Below, one piece after another: positions 36,530-47,620 of a stretch of DNA of 64,000 bases (position 1 is the first letter of the stretch; each line of letters starts with the position of its first letter). The translations under genes and the position numbers were made by a program. This DNA comes from Fistularia commersonii (taxonomy: Eukaryota; Chordata; Actinopteri; Syngnathiformes; Fistulariidae). The notes below the pieces were generated by a model. It ran no database searches, was not told the DNA's origin, and was given only the letters and a program-made list of their open reading frames with translations. Location: the NCBI GenBank assembly GCA_037954325.1, contig JBBMNZ010000035.1, forward strand, positions 5,044,501 to 5,108,500, in the 5' to 3' direction.

Positions 36530-36750
36530 AGTAATATTATAGAATAAAATAGAACAGAATATTCTTTTAATCGTCCCACAGTGGGGAAATTTCAAACACA
36601 CGCAACAGAAAGTGGACTGTGCAAGAAAAGTTATCAAAAATAGAAGAATAAACAATAAACAGTGTTGCACCTAAACAATATGACAATAAATAAGCAGTAT
36701 TAGCAGTATAAACAGTACAAATATGCAAAACTCAAGTTATTATAGTAGTA
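36530..36750 (-). mobile_element. L2-like LINE/SINE 3' end
   Basis: On the minus strand the block ends AAATTTCCCCACTGTGGGAC, then GATTAAAAGAATATTCTG and AT-rich tail repeats (TTCTATTTTATTC). This is the typical 3' end of fish L2/Maui-type elements. It is severely truncated. Confidence 0.6.
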
Positions 36751-36802
36751 ATAAATTATCGTAGGAAGGATAATAATAATAATAATAATGATACTAGAAA
36801 AA

Positions 36803-36962
36803 GTTCTGGGAGGTTGGAACTCCCAGGCAGGAGGTGTAGAGGAAGGCCGAGGAGATTTATGGATGGAGTAGAAAGCAACATGAAGGTATTTGGTGTGTTT
36901 ATCCAGAGAATAAAGTTAGATGGAGGGAGAAGAAAAGGCAAAAAGGAAAAGAAGACGACCAG
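36803..36962 (+). mobile_element. RTE-like LINE 3' fragment
   Basis: Plus-strand sequence GAACTCCCAGGCAGGAGG, then GAGGAAGGCCGAGGAGATTT and ATGGATGGAGTAGAAAGC, resembles the ORF2 C-terminus (GRPRRFMD) seen in the larger RTE-like copy at 39.1-40.5 kb. Confidence 0.6.
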
Positions 36963-39065
36963 GCATGATTGATGAATCATTATTTTTCCAACATCCCAAT
37001 GTAAATGGATTGGAATTCCTAATAAACAAGCAAATAGCATGATCAGGAAAAGACTACTTCGGCTAACTAAACACAGCAAAGCCCACTGAAAAGGTCCTAT
37101 TTTGCAGCTGAACGGCCGGGTTTGATCGTTTTTATCACAAAAAAAGCATTAATGGAGTAATGGATTTAGACAGTTTTGTTTCCGCCTTGCTTTTTTTGAG
37201 TCTTCTATCCGCTATCCGTCGACTTGGTCATTTTAGTGCCATCGACAATGACTACCTTCCCCCATAAATGATGGTCGTATCTGCTCCCCCAATGGCGTAT
37301 AATGGAATAATTGTCCTTCTGGGCTTTTAAATGTACGCACGTCCATGAGCCTTTACTGCCACCCGGACGCTCCGGGGATGCTGTTTTTGATTCGGGATTC
37401 CATCTTCAGTATCATCGCAAGTTGTTTCCTGACTCTAAACAATCATCACTTACATTTCATTTCTCTCCCTGCGGCCTGAGTGTTTTCTTCCCTGTGTATA
37501 TATAGAGTGGGCCAAAACTTGAGTTGTTTTCAGGGCATGGTTTAAGATTCGCAAAGACTAATAGCTGTTTTTCAGTCATCGGATGGTGCCGGGGTGTTAA
37601 ACTGCCCCCCGGCACGCATCCATTTTGTGATGTAGTGGAAAAATGATAATACTAGTCCTTCCACACCAACCGCCTTTGTGTACAAATCACGTGGGTCCTG
37701 GAGAGCAGGCCAACACAAGACCTCCATTGCAAACATCTGGTCCGGACGTTAGGGCTCCTTAAGGGTAAAAACATCCTTACGTTTTATGTTGCCTTCACAC
37801 TCCGAAAGTGTACTTGGACCAAATAGTTTAGATAGTTGAAAGGGTCTGTCTTTATTGGTTGAACGCCCGAAGCGCTATTTATTGCGCTATGATTCGGCCA
37901 CGTATGATACGGCCATGTGTCATAAAATGTCCACGGTACCATCATTCATCGGTCAGAATCGATGTACGAAAAAGGAAAAAAAAAAAAAAAACGCGAACGC
38001 TGACCTCAAATTAACCCTCATTCAGCTCTAACTTGATTCCTTTTGTGTCTGATTAGTTTATCATCTCGTAAGCGAAGGCGTGATTCTGCGCTGGTAGGTC
38101 TTGGACGGATGAGACAATGATTGCCTGATTGTTTTTCGCTCCGGGTGCCCGTTGGATTCTCAGCCATGCGGTCAGCTCTTCGGCACTAGGCGTGTTCTTC
38201 CGATTCTCAAGTTTTCCTCGTAATTCGCTCCTACGAATGATGCAGTTTCCTCGGCCCGTCCAAAGACCGCAGGGCTCTCTGAGACTTCTTTTTGAGGCGT
38301 TCTTTTCGCATGTGCGGCAAGAAATTCGCCGTCTTTTAAATGTTCAGCAGCGATTTGCCCAAATTATCAGCGGATTCAACACAGATGCCTGAGTTGGTTG
38401 CAAAAAAAAAAAAAACTTGATTATTATATCTTTCTCATCACGTAGGAATCCGACCTCGGCTATTTACTGGTGGCGGATTCGCTTTAGGCCAACAATGTGA
38501 CATAATTTAAATGTGCTCGATAACGAATGGTCAGTACGGTATCGCTGCCTTTTCTCACAGACGCCTTAAATAGATGTTGGCTTCGCCGAGTAGTAGGCAA
38601 CAATCTATCCGACTTGAGTTTCCAAAGAAAGCCCAGTCAGAAAAGAAACAGAGGAATGTTTTTCTGGAGATTTTTGGCTGAGGAAAGAGGCAAAATGCTG
38701 AAGACTGAAATTGGTGCTTTGTACACCTTGTAGCATGTTATCAAAAGTTGCTATCTGGATGTCTGGTTTGAGGCAAGTAGACTTTCTATTCGCCAGGTAC
38801 CATCAACTATTGAAATGTGATAAAATCTGTCTAGAAATATACGTATTGAGGGAAAAAAAAACCAGACCTGTACTCCTGTTTCCAGCAGTAATTTAATTAA
38901 AAAAAACGAACATTCAGACTTTCCGAATTCCTGAAAAGATCACCCACATATGGGAGTTGTGGAAAAGATACAGCGGAAGTAACCAGGTTTGTTTTTTTAA
39001 GAAAAATTAAAACAATGAAAAGCAAATAACCGCTTGACAAATTTGTTGGGACAATTTGTCTTTTA
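36963..39065. other. intergenic, no gene seen
   Basis: ORFs up to about 87 codons here show no family resemblance or splice support. A-runs at 37975-37991 and 38401-38414 are the only simple features. Confidence 0.5.
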
Positions 39066-40480
39066 CTTTCAGCTTTTCCCTTCAGGGGAATCAACCTCCA
39101 ACCATCCAACTCCACTGTCTGTATCTTCTTTTCTCACACCAACTATCTTCATGTCCTCTTTCACTATTCATAAATCTTTTCTTTGGTCTTCCTCTACCTC
39201 TTACCCAGCAGCTCCAATCCCACCATCCGTCTACCAATATATTCCCTACGTGACCAAACCATCTCAGTCTGGCTTCTCTGACCTTCTCTCCAAAATATCA
39301 TAAAATGTGCTGTTCCTCTGATAGACCCATTCCTGATCCTATACATCCTGGTCACTCCCAAAGAGAACCTCAACATCTTCATCTCTGCGACCTCCAGCTC
39401 TGCTTCCTGTCTTTTCTTCAATGCCACAAACCATGCAGCGTTACGGGTCTTACCGCTGTCCTGTACACCTTTACTTTCATTACGGCTGATATTCTTCAGT
39501 CACATAGTACCTATGACACTTTTCTCCACCCATTTCAATCAGCTTGAACCCGTTTCTTCAACTCTTTTCCACACTCTCTGTTGCTCTGGACTGGTGACCC
39601 TAAGTAATTAGAATCCGCCACCATCTTTAGCTCCACTTCCTGTAGCCTCACCGTTCCACTTTGGTCCCTCTCATTCGCACACATATATTCTGCATGTTAG
39701 TCACAGTCTTGCTATGACTAACCTTTATTTCTCTCCTTTCCAGAGTGTGTCTCCACCTCTGGAGATTTTCCTCCACCTGTTCCCTGCTCTCACTACAGAT
39801 CACAATGTCATCTGCAAACATCATGGTCCATGGAAACTCCTGTCTAAACTCATCTGTCAGCCTGTCCATCACCACTGCAAACAAGGAAGGACTCAGAGCT
39901 GATATAGTCCAAACTCCTACTTGAACTTCTCTGTCACACCTACAACACAAACTTACCGCTGTCTCACATCTTGCATACATGTCCTGCACCGGTCTAGCAT
40001 ACTTCTCTGCCACTCCAGACTTCCTCATACAATGCCATAGCTGATCTCTTGGCCCCCTGTGATATGCTTTTTCTAGGTCTACAAAGGCCCATTGCAGCTC
40101 CTGCTAACCTTCTCTGTACTCTCTACCGGCATTCCTGAAGCAACCATTGCATCTGCAGTACTTTTTCTAGGCAAGAAACCATACTGTTGCTCACAAATAC
40201 TGACTTCTGCTCTGAGTCAACTTTCTATTATTCTTTCCCATAACTTCACCGTATGTCTCATCAGCTTTATTTCTCGATAGTTACCCCAATTCTGCACATC
40301 TCGCTTATTCTTACAAATGGCCACCAGCCATTCCTTAGATATCTTCTCGCCCTCTAAGATCCTGTTGAATAATCTAACCAGAAACTCAACCGCTGCTTCT
40401 CCTCGATAGTTCCATATCTCCACAGGACCAACTGCCAACTGGGAGAGGAGGCTGCGATATGGTGAGAAGAGGGGTTCCCC
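39066..40480 (-). pseudogene. RTE-like non-LTR retrotransposon ORF2, 5'-truncated and frameshifted
   Basis: Minus-strand blocks appear in order. The first is GEAAVEFLVRLFNRILEGEK with NWGNYREIKLM (40440-40217). The second is the reverse-transcriptase core with FADDIVICSESREQVEENLQ and DRLTDEFRQ (40028-39648). The third is the C-terminal KKRQEAELEVAEMKMLRFSLG with EYIGRRMVGLELLGKR (39427-39194). The catalytic FADD motif is kept, but frames change and stops intervene. The 3' end near 39066 is the cttttccc-type terminus shared with the copies at 44.2 and 48.0 kb. Confidence 0.85.
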
Positions 40481-40600
40481 CTGGCCACTCTCTCATTCTC
40501 ATTCACACAGCAATTTTCGGTTCTCTGTGCACCTACTGCATGTTTTTGGCCTGCGGGAGGAAAAAGTGGAGAACCCGAAGGAAACCCATGGAATCGACCC
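40480..40600 (-). repeat. dispersed fish repeat fragment
   Basis: CATGTTTTTGGCCTGCGGG, GAGAACCCGAAGGAAACCCA and neighbours belong to the same common teleost repeat as 11895-12107, in a different orientation. Confidence 0.5.
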
Positions 40601-40967
40601 GACACCCTTTTGCTATGAGGCCTGCCTCATTGACCTTCTCGTGCCGTAGCTTTGCAACGGCAAATGGAAACAAAAATGGACACAAAACAAGTGTGTCCTC
40701 TTTTTCCTTCCCAATGATTACACAGAAAACAATCTTTACTGTTTTCTTTTGACACATGCATAGGTGAGGCAGCTCCTCTCGCCTGTCCGCCGCATGCAGC
40801 CGTGCAAGCGTCATTTTAGACAAACAAGGGCACCATCACGCCCTTCTTTATGCAAACTTTAAATAATTGACTGCCCTTCAACCCTATCTCTGATTACCCA
40901 TATAATCAGCTCCAGTCTGTCCATTACAGGAAGAGGAAACGCAGAGGCACAGGGATCTTCCCGATAC

Positions 40968-41080
40968 AGTGGCACCTCGGCCTACGAATTTAATTTATTC
41001 TCAATTAATTTTTCCCTATTGAAATTAATGTAAATCCCATTGATCCGTTCATCCCACACCCCTCCCCTCCTTGCAGACGG
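40968..41080. mobile_element. end fragment of a DNA transposon
   Basis: ACAGTGGCACCTCGGCCTAC followed by GAATTTAATTTATTCTCAAT resembles a widespread vertebrate transposon terminus (CAGTGGTACCTCG...TACGA). No matching second end is seen. Confidence 0.4.
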
Positions 41081-41639
41081 GGCAATGCTTGAATAATGCA
41101 TCAAGCTCCTGAACAAGAGCCAATCAGCTGTCAGAGCACCAGGATAAATCGCAATGCATCGTCGATAATAATAGTTACATTGACATGGATGTTTTTACTT
41201 TTTTTTCCCCCTTTTTTCCTCCCCGAGTTGAAGAACCTGCATAATAAGCGGAGGAGGAGAGTCTGGGAGTCTTTTTGGTTGCAGCACGTCGACGTGCAAG
41301 CAAGCCAAGCCGCACGACGTCAACACGAACTTCTCACATGTGAGGCCCTAAAACCACTATCATTAGCACTTTTCACTTGCTTTGGAGCCATAATGACAGC
41401 AAATTCAGTGCAAAAGCACCTGAAAAAAAACATAGTATAAAAACAAACAACGCTGATATTATGCACAGCTGCCGTTACGCTACAACAGTACATGACGGCG
41501 AGTTTATCGTGCGACGAGGGTTTGTTCGTTGGTCAATTCACAATTTGTTTGAAAACACTATTGGTGGGCCGTTTTGTTTGTGATTAGGGGCCTTCGCAGG
41601 TCACGACTCCACTGTTTTTATTGCTTATTTCCTGCAGTA

Positions 41640-41915
41640 CTACAGAGCGAAAAATAGAAGTGATGATAAAGTGTTCAAGTGTTAATGTGATTCTGCTACC
41701 TATTTTTATCCTTGTTGTTGTCACTCTGTTACCTATTTTACCCTTGTTGTTGTCTTTGTGTTATCTATTTTTATCCTTGCTGTTGTTGTCACTTGTCTCT
41801 TCTATTTATATTTATACTCATTTATTGATATTTTTATCGATGTATTGCTGTGACAAACAGATTTCCCCTACGAGGCTCAATAAAGTATCTCGTCTTATCT
41901 TATCTTATCTTAATA
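41640..41915 (+). mobile_element. L2-like LINE 3' tail
   Basis: The sequence ends TGTGACAAACAGATTTCCCC, GAGGCTCAATAAAGTATCTC, then (GTCTTATCTTATCTTA), a typical fish L2-type 3' end with short terminal repeats. No intact coding part remains. Confidence 0.6.
41696..41795 (+). repeat. three tandem copies of a ~33-bp unit
   Basis: Units at 41696-41728, 41729-41760 and 41761-41795 share (C/T)TA(C/T)CTATTTT-ATCCTTG-TGTTG. They lie inside the 3' part of an L2-like element. Confidence 0.75.
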
Positions 41916-42875
41916 GGCATTGGAAAAGATGCCTGACAAATTTCACTTCTTCAGAAGTGTTGCGCAACGCTTTCTCAAGAAGTCTTTGTATTTGGCGTAC
42001 GCTAATGAGTCCCGGATGGTTAAATTAAATAAAGACATCAATTCTGGAGGGAAAGATTACCATCTCTGCTTTAAAAATCTATCACCTTGTCAGACCTGGA
42101 TGCAGTTCTTGTCTGAGATGAAATAGATACGAGCGGAGAGCAAATTATCAATGCCGATTGTGCTTTGGCTTCTAGGAACCTTCATGAACGTTCACCTGAA
42201 ACATCCTCGAAGACAGATGCATTCATTTTGATGGCAAGTAAAATATTGCAATGAGAACTTTAACTTGCTCAGAGTCAGATTTTTTTTTTCTTGTGCAACA
42301 GCTCGTTCTTTTTCTCCCGGTCGTTTGCGCTCTCTTGCAATAATGCACCAATCCCTTTTCCCATATTGAGTCCTCATATAATTCCAACAGCATTTCATAT
42401 GACTTTTCTGCTGACTGCGTCACTTGAGGTAGTCAAGCTTCCGTTGAGTCCATATTTTTCCATCAGAAAACTCGCTTACTACTTTAGCTTCGTTGCGTGT
42501 TTTGCAGAGTAGACCTTTCTCACTCGAAAAAGAAAAAAATCTCAACCCAGTTTCACCGCTTGTTCTTCTATTTGCACAAACTCCGACAGCCATTCCAACT
42601 TAAAATAACCGCATTTCATTTTTACTTTGGTTTGGTGAGTGGACGTATCACATTCACTGCATGCTCGTTTCACCATGATAAGGGGTTAGCATGTTAGCAT
42701 TAGCGTGATACTTGCATTAGCAAGTACCGGCAAGGCCGTGATTGGCTGCGTAGCGTAAATGCATCGTATCGTATGATTGGCTGGACACCGGTCACTCACA
42801 GAGTTACACAGCAAAATGATACAGAAAAAAATATTATATATCAACCGTAATTCATTTGCAGGATACCTTTTCTTG

Positions 42876-42897
42876 TGCGCAACTGCGCAGTTGCGCA
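42876..42897. repeat. perfect 22-bp palindrome
   Basis: Starting TGCGCAACTGC, the 22 bases equal their own reverse complement. Isolated in non-coding DNA; no flanking terminal repeat was found. Confidence 0.9.
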
Positions 42898-44200
42898 GCT
42901 TAGAGGGTAAATTGATACCGATCTATTGAGACCACTTTCTTGTCATTTTTCGACCAACCTGGACCATCATATCCACATCAACATCAATACTTATTTCCAA
43001 CCCTAACCTAAATATAAGCGGAGTTCTTTCTGTTCACCGTTCCTCCACTGACGCTGAAGACGAAAACAGGTTCTCCAGGTTCGTTGAAAAATGATGAGAA
43101 AGAGATGTGTCTTAACACGACAATGTCTGTCAGATCCTGTTAAAAGGACTTACATAATTCATGATCTAGCTTGACAATTTTTGCCGCAAGGACCTATTTT
43201 GGAGATTACTAATTTTCCTTTCAATTTGCCGAAGAAACACCCAAAAGCTGAATACGACAAGGAACATTTCACTTTGGCTCAGGTTATTGGCAACAATTAT
43301 TGCAGATTAATGGCTGCTTGTTCTGCCATTAAGTAGTTTTTCAATATCTCGGATCAAAAATTAGAAACAGAACAGCAGTGAAGCAAGAATTAGTCTTCCA
43401 TTTCGGGGGATGGCGGCGATATATCAGGAGACTCCTTGTGTGGTCATTTAGAAAATTCTTAGGACATAAAAATAAAATAAAAATTCCAATAGAGATGGAG
43501 GTGGTAGGATTAGACTACCTTTGTGGTAAAATATTTTGGTGTGAGTAATTATCTATTTTAAAAACCAACGGGTTCATGTCCTGTTTGCGGTAAAAGATGT
43601 CACAGACCTCAATATTAAATGGAATTGAATGGAGGGAAACCAAAAACATGTCGCGGTAACTTTTTAAATACATAAATTAATGACCCTCCGAGCTTTTATC
43701 TCAGCGGGAAAAATACTCTGCTCTCATTTGTGGCATCATATGTCTAGCACATTGGGGCAAGATTTTTTTAATTTCCAAAAAAATAATACCACATTGAAAG
43801 GAAATTTTGTTTCATCATTCTAGAACAACCGAACTAAACTCTTCTGAGACCCGTTAGTTATATTCATATGGATATTACTCCGCTCACTTTTTTAACACAG
43901 AATAAACACTATAATTTTTTTTTGGCTTCTCCTTCAAATGTAACGTCCAATATGGAGCGCCAAGAAGCACGCTGTTGAGGTCTTCTCGTCTTTGTTTGCA
44001 ATATAACTCCTCTGAAATTCTTTGTAACTGTGGAGGCAAAACAAAACCATTTTCCATATCGGTTTATGGTCGCCAGTGCCAAGTTAAACTCCCGTAGTAA
44101 ATTCTTCAGCCGAGATGGTGACGTGTCGCGTTGGCAGCAGAACGAAAGCGGACAGTAATTTGGCCGATACGGAAGCCAAGAATGATAATGATGTACATTA
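42898..44200. other. intergenic, no gene seen
   Basis: AT-rich sequence with no ORF of note and no repeat I can name. Confidence 0.5.
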
Positions 44201-44244
44201 ATTCTGGGCCTTCAATTTTTTTTTTTTCACTTATTTTTGCCATA

Positions 44245-44425
44245 TGTTTTGGAGAGGCCAGACTGAGGTGGTTTGGACGTGTACTGAGGAGAGACGGTGA
44301 ATATGCGGGTAGAAGGATGCCGAGGTTATAACCGCAGGGCAGGAGCCCTAACGGAACATTGGGGTGAGATGGAAGGAGATGATTCGCTGTGGTGGCCCCT
44401 GAGAGGAACAGCCAAAAGATAAACA
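44245..44425 (+). mobile_element. RTE-like LINE 3' fragment
   Basis: Translates to EARLRWFGRVLRRDGEYAGR then RMPRL before a frameshift. It ends GCTGTGGTGGCCCCTGAGAG, GAACAGCCAAAAGATAAACA, the shared RTE-like terminus. Confidence 0.75.
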
Positions 44426-44639
44426 ACAATGAAAGGGCTCCTTGTTTTAAGTGGCTTTTTTCCCATTTTCCATTTCAAGCTTTCAATGCAAGAGAGTAAA
44501 TAAAGGAACCAAATGGATGTTCAGTTCAGCACCAAGCCTAGCCTAATGCTGGGCTTCCACCTGGAGACTCTCAACCGAGTATCACATCTAAAGATTTCGA
44601 AAAGCCTTGTGGAAAAGCACAACTTTCTTTTCTTTTCTT

Positions 44640-44815
44640 TGTTTTCTGGAAAATGTATCCTCAGCCCCATCCTCTTACACCATGTCCTCCCATGAGGACA
44701 ACACCGTTCTGAAGTTCACAAATGGCACCGCAGTGGTAAGACACATCAATGGCGGAGACGAAATGACCTACAGGACGGAGGTGGCCAGTCTGGTGAAGTG
44801 GACACCACACACTTA
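44640..44815 (+). pseudogene. CR1/L2-like LINE reverse-transcriptase fragment
   Basis: The plus-strand reading contains EDNTVLKFTNGTAVVRHING and DEMTYRTEVASLVKW. This aligns with the RT block usually read as KFADDTTVVG, so the catalytic Asp pair is lost (FTNG in place of FADD). It ends at a W codon without a tail. Confidence 0.7.
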
Positions 44816-45052
44816 TTCTTCTTGTTCTTCATTTTTACATGCAGCACAGCCAGTGCCGTGCCCATCTGCACATGCAATTATTGCCCATTTAAACTGCACT
44901 CATCCTTGCACCTGCACTTTGTGAGCTGCACTCCAATGTCTGTTCCAACCCTGTTCATATTTATAATAATGTTTACACTATCATTATACAATACATAACA
45001 AAATGCGCAGCAGACAGGAAACAGGAATTTCACCATATATGGTAACGTGTTT

Positions 45053-45441
45053 CGCTTTGAATCTTTGAATCTTCGAATCTTTGAATCTTCGAATCTTCGA
45101 ACCATCGAATCTTTGAATCTTTGAATCTTCAAATATTTGAATCTTCGAATCTTCGAATCTTCGAATCTTCGAATCTTTGAATCTTCGAATCTTCGAATCT
45201 CTGAATCTTTAAATCTTCGAATCATTTAATCATATAATCATATAATCATTTGATTTTTGAATCTTCGAATCTCCGAATCTTCGAATCTCCGAATCTTCGA
45301 ATCGTCGAATCATCGAATCTTCGAACCATCGAATCTTCGAACCATCGAATCATCGAATCATCGAATTATCGAATCTTCGAACCATCGAATCATCGAATCT
45401 TCGAACCATCGAATCATCGAATCTTTGAATCTTTGAATCGT
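45053..45441. repeat. 8-bp minisatellite (GAATCTTC family)
   Basis: About 48 copies of an 8-base unit (GAATCTTC, GAATCTTT, GAACCATC, GAATCATC) run for nearly 390 bp, with a degenerate TAATCATA core near 45225-45250. Because 3 x 8 = 24, every open frame encodes an octapeptide repeat (KIRRFEDS on minus; ESSNLRIF on plus). Confidence 0.92.
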
Positions 45442-45496
45442 GCCGGTACCAGGTTTTCTGCTTCCAGTTTTCTAGGAGCCTGTCTATCAGGTGTTG

Positions 45497-45610
45497 ATTG
45501 TAACCCTGCCTTGGGACCCTTCTGGTAACCCTGCCCTGGGGCCCTTCCTGCAACTCCGCCTGGGGCCCTTCCAGCAACTCCGCCTGGGACCCTGCCTGCA
45601 ACTCTGCCTA
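45497..45610. repeat. tandem ~25-bp GC-rich repeat
   Basis: About four to five diverged units of the form AACTCCGCCTGGGGCCCTTC. Followed by AATAAAAGAGCTCC and GGTGTGGTTCCCATTCC, which resembles an LTR polyadenylation region, but no partner LTR or tRNA primer site is seen. Confidence 0.6.
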
Positions 45611-45649
45611 CCTGAGACACCCTGCCTACCTAAATAAAAGAGCTCCAAC

Positions 45650-47620
45650 CCTGATTTAAGCCTTGGTGGTGTGGTTCCCATTCCGAGTCCACCCCCCGCC
45701 CCTTGACACCAAGAGTACCAGCTCACTCTTTAAGACCAAGACTCCAGTAGGACTCCCTGTGGTGGGATGGGCGGCAGACATCGCAAGCCGATAGTGGATC
45801 AGGCCGAAAATGCCGAGGCAGAGGAGAGATTCCTGTAGAATGTTTCATTACCAGAAAACTAAGGTCAAACTGTCCCCATATGCCAAAAACAAAACTTGCT
45901 AAGTCTCTGATATAAACAGAACAACTATGCAACAAGGGTAAAAGCACCAGACAAAATCAAATATCGGACTCAAAAAATAACTTGCTAAGTCTCTAATGAA
46001 CGCAGAGGGCAAATAGCAACGAGGACACGTACTCGACAAGATCAAACCAACCGTTTTTTCAGGCATACGACTAGACCTAACTACATATAGTAGGCAGTCG
46101 GCACAATTACCACATGAAAGGGGGAACACATTATCGCCAAAAACAAACAACAACATAAAAGTCTATGAACTATTAAATGGACATTTCAACAATACTTAAA
46201 CAGCAACCTGCCAACAAGGATATTAAAAGTTAAGTCACTTCAATGATGTATAAAGGGATAGAATAGGGCCGTCCCCATCATCCCCATGACGCACAACATG
46301 TTGAATTGGCCCAAATAAGGCTGGGACACTACAAGTACTCCCTTTTTCCTTGACGGCACTCTTTTGCAACGGAAGGGAGTCATCCACAGCAAGGAACCTT
46401 ACAAAAATCTAAGAATCTCCGCCCTGTCTGCCTAGTTCCGCTGTCAGTGCGCAAAACAAATTGTCGCGTGAGCCCCAACGCAGGGGCCGACCCGCAGCCG
46501 CAACGGTAGGGAACATGTCCGGTTCGTCCACAACTGTCACAAACCCTAACCCAACTCTTTAGATTTCCTTCCAGTTTTAAGCCTGCAACTGGAAAATTGT
46601 AATGTGTAAGAAATCAAACCTGGGAGTGTCACCATGTCTGAGGACTGGATCCACAACAACGTCACCCGCCATTCTAACAAACTGTCACTGCGGTCGGCCG
46701 TTTTGCTGATGCATGCAGCCATTAAAGTGAAGGCTTCGCCTCCATGAGGTGATTTATGAGATAGTGCTGCCGCTTTGACGAAAAACAAGAGCGGGGGAGG
46801 GTGTTGGCATGCGTGCGAGATTTGAGATTCGTCAGGCGGGGATTTTATTAATCGGAGACGACAGACCAGCAATGCAAACAACTACTCCATCACAGAATCA
46901 GGATGTCCTCCTTCCCGGATCTGCCGGTTAAAAGCTATGTGGCGTCCAGAGAGCCGAATAGGAATTCCAGCTGCTGTCAAAGTTGATTTCTAATCCAGAT
47001 GACACCGGGTGACAACGCTGCTTATTTAAGGCCTTGTTCTGTCTCGGGCACCAAACAACGTAGGCTTGTATTTTTATCACAGGCACTTTTAAATGGCCGA
47101 TCAACTTCCGTTAACATGGATCGATCGGAGACAGCAAAAAGGATAAAAAAAAAAAAAAAAAAAAAAAAAATGTTCTTGCTTTCCTTTCACTTGGGTCACT
47201 GAATCAGAGAAATCTGTGACTAGCACATGTTAAAATAATTACCTGCTTGCGTTCAGCGTTCACCTTTGGTCGGTCGAAAATTGAGACCAGGCCGACAGAC
47301 TAATTGCAAACTGTTTTGCAAGCAAACTCGCAATTATTCAAAACAATGCGGGAGCCGTTTTTCGGGAAAGTGCTCTCGCTTTTACCGATTACGGTAAATT
47401 ATTATGTAATGGTTTAGTTGGTGTTTGCGCCAACTATACACCCACCTGCATTCATTGAGCAGTCGGTAGTTTAGAATTACATTTTATCGAGTCAATCATG
47501 AACATGAAATCGCTACTCATGAATATACAATTTCAAACACAGTTTCCTCTGATTAAAAAACTAAGGTGCGGTCTTGTCACAAATAATCATATGCAGATAA
47601 AACTTGATAGATTACTTCAA
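45650..47620. other. intergenic, no gene seen
   Basis: No convincing coding sequence. An A-run occupies 47145-47170. Confidence 0.45.

Noticed and set aside
44878..45620. ORFs with octapeptide repeats resembling a repeat protein, and an array that at first looks CRISPR-like
   Set aside because: The 8-bp contiguous units without unique spacers are a minisatellite, and this is vertebrate DNA.
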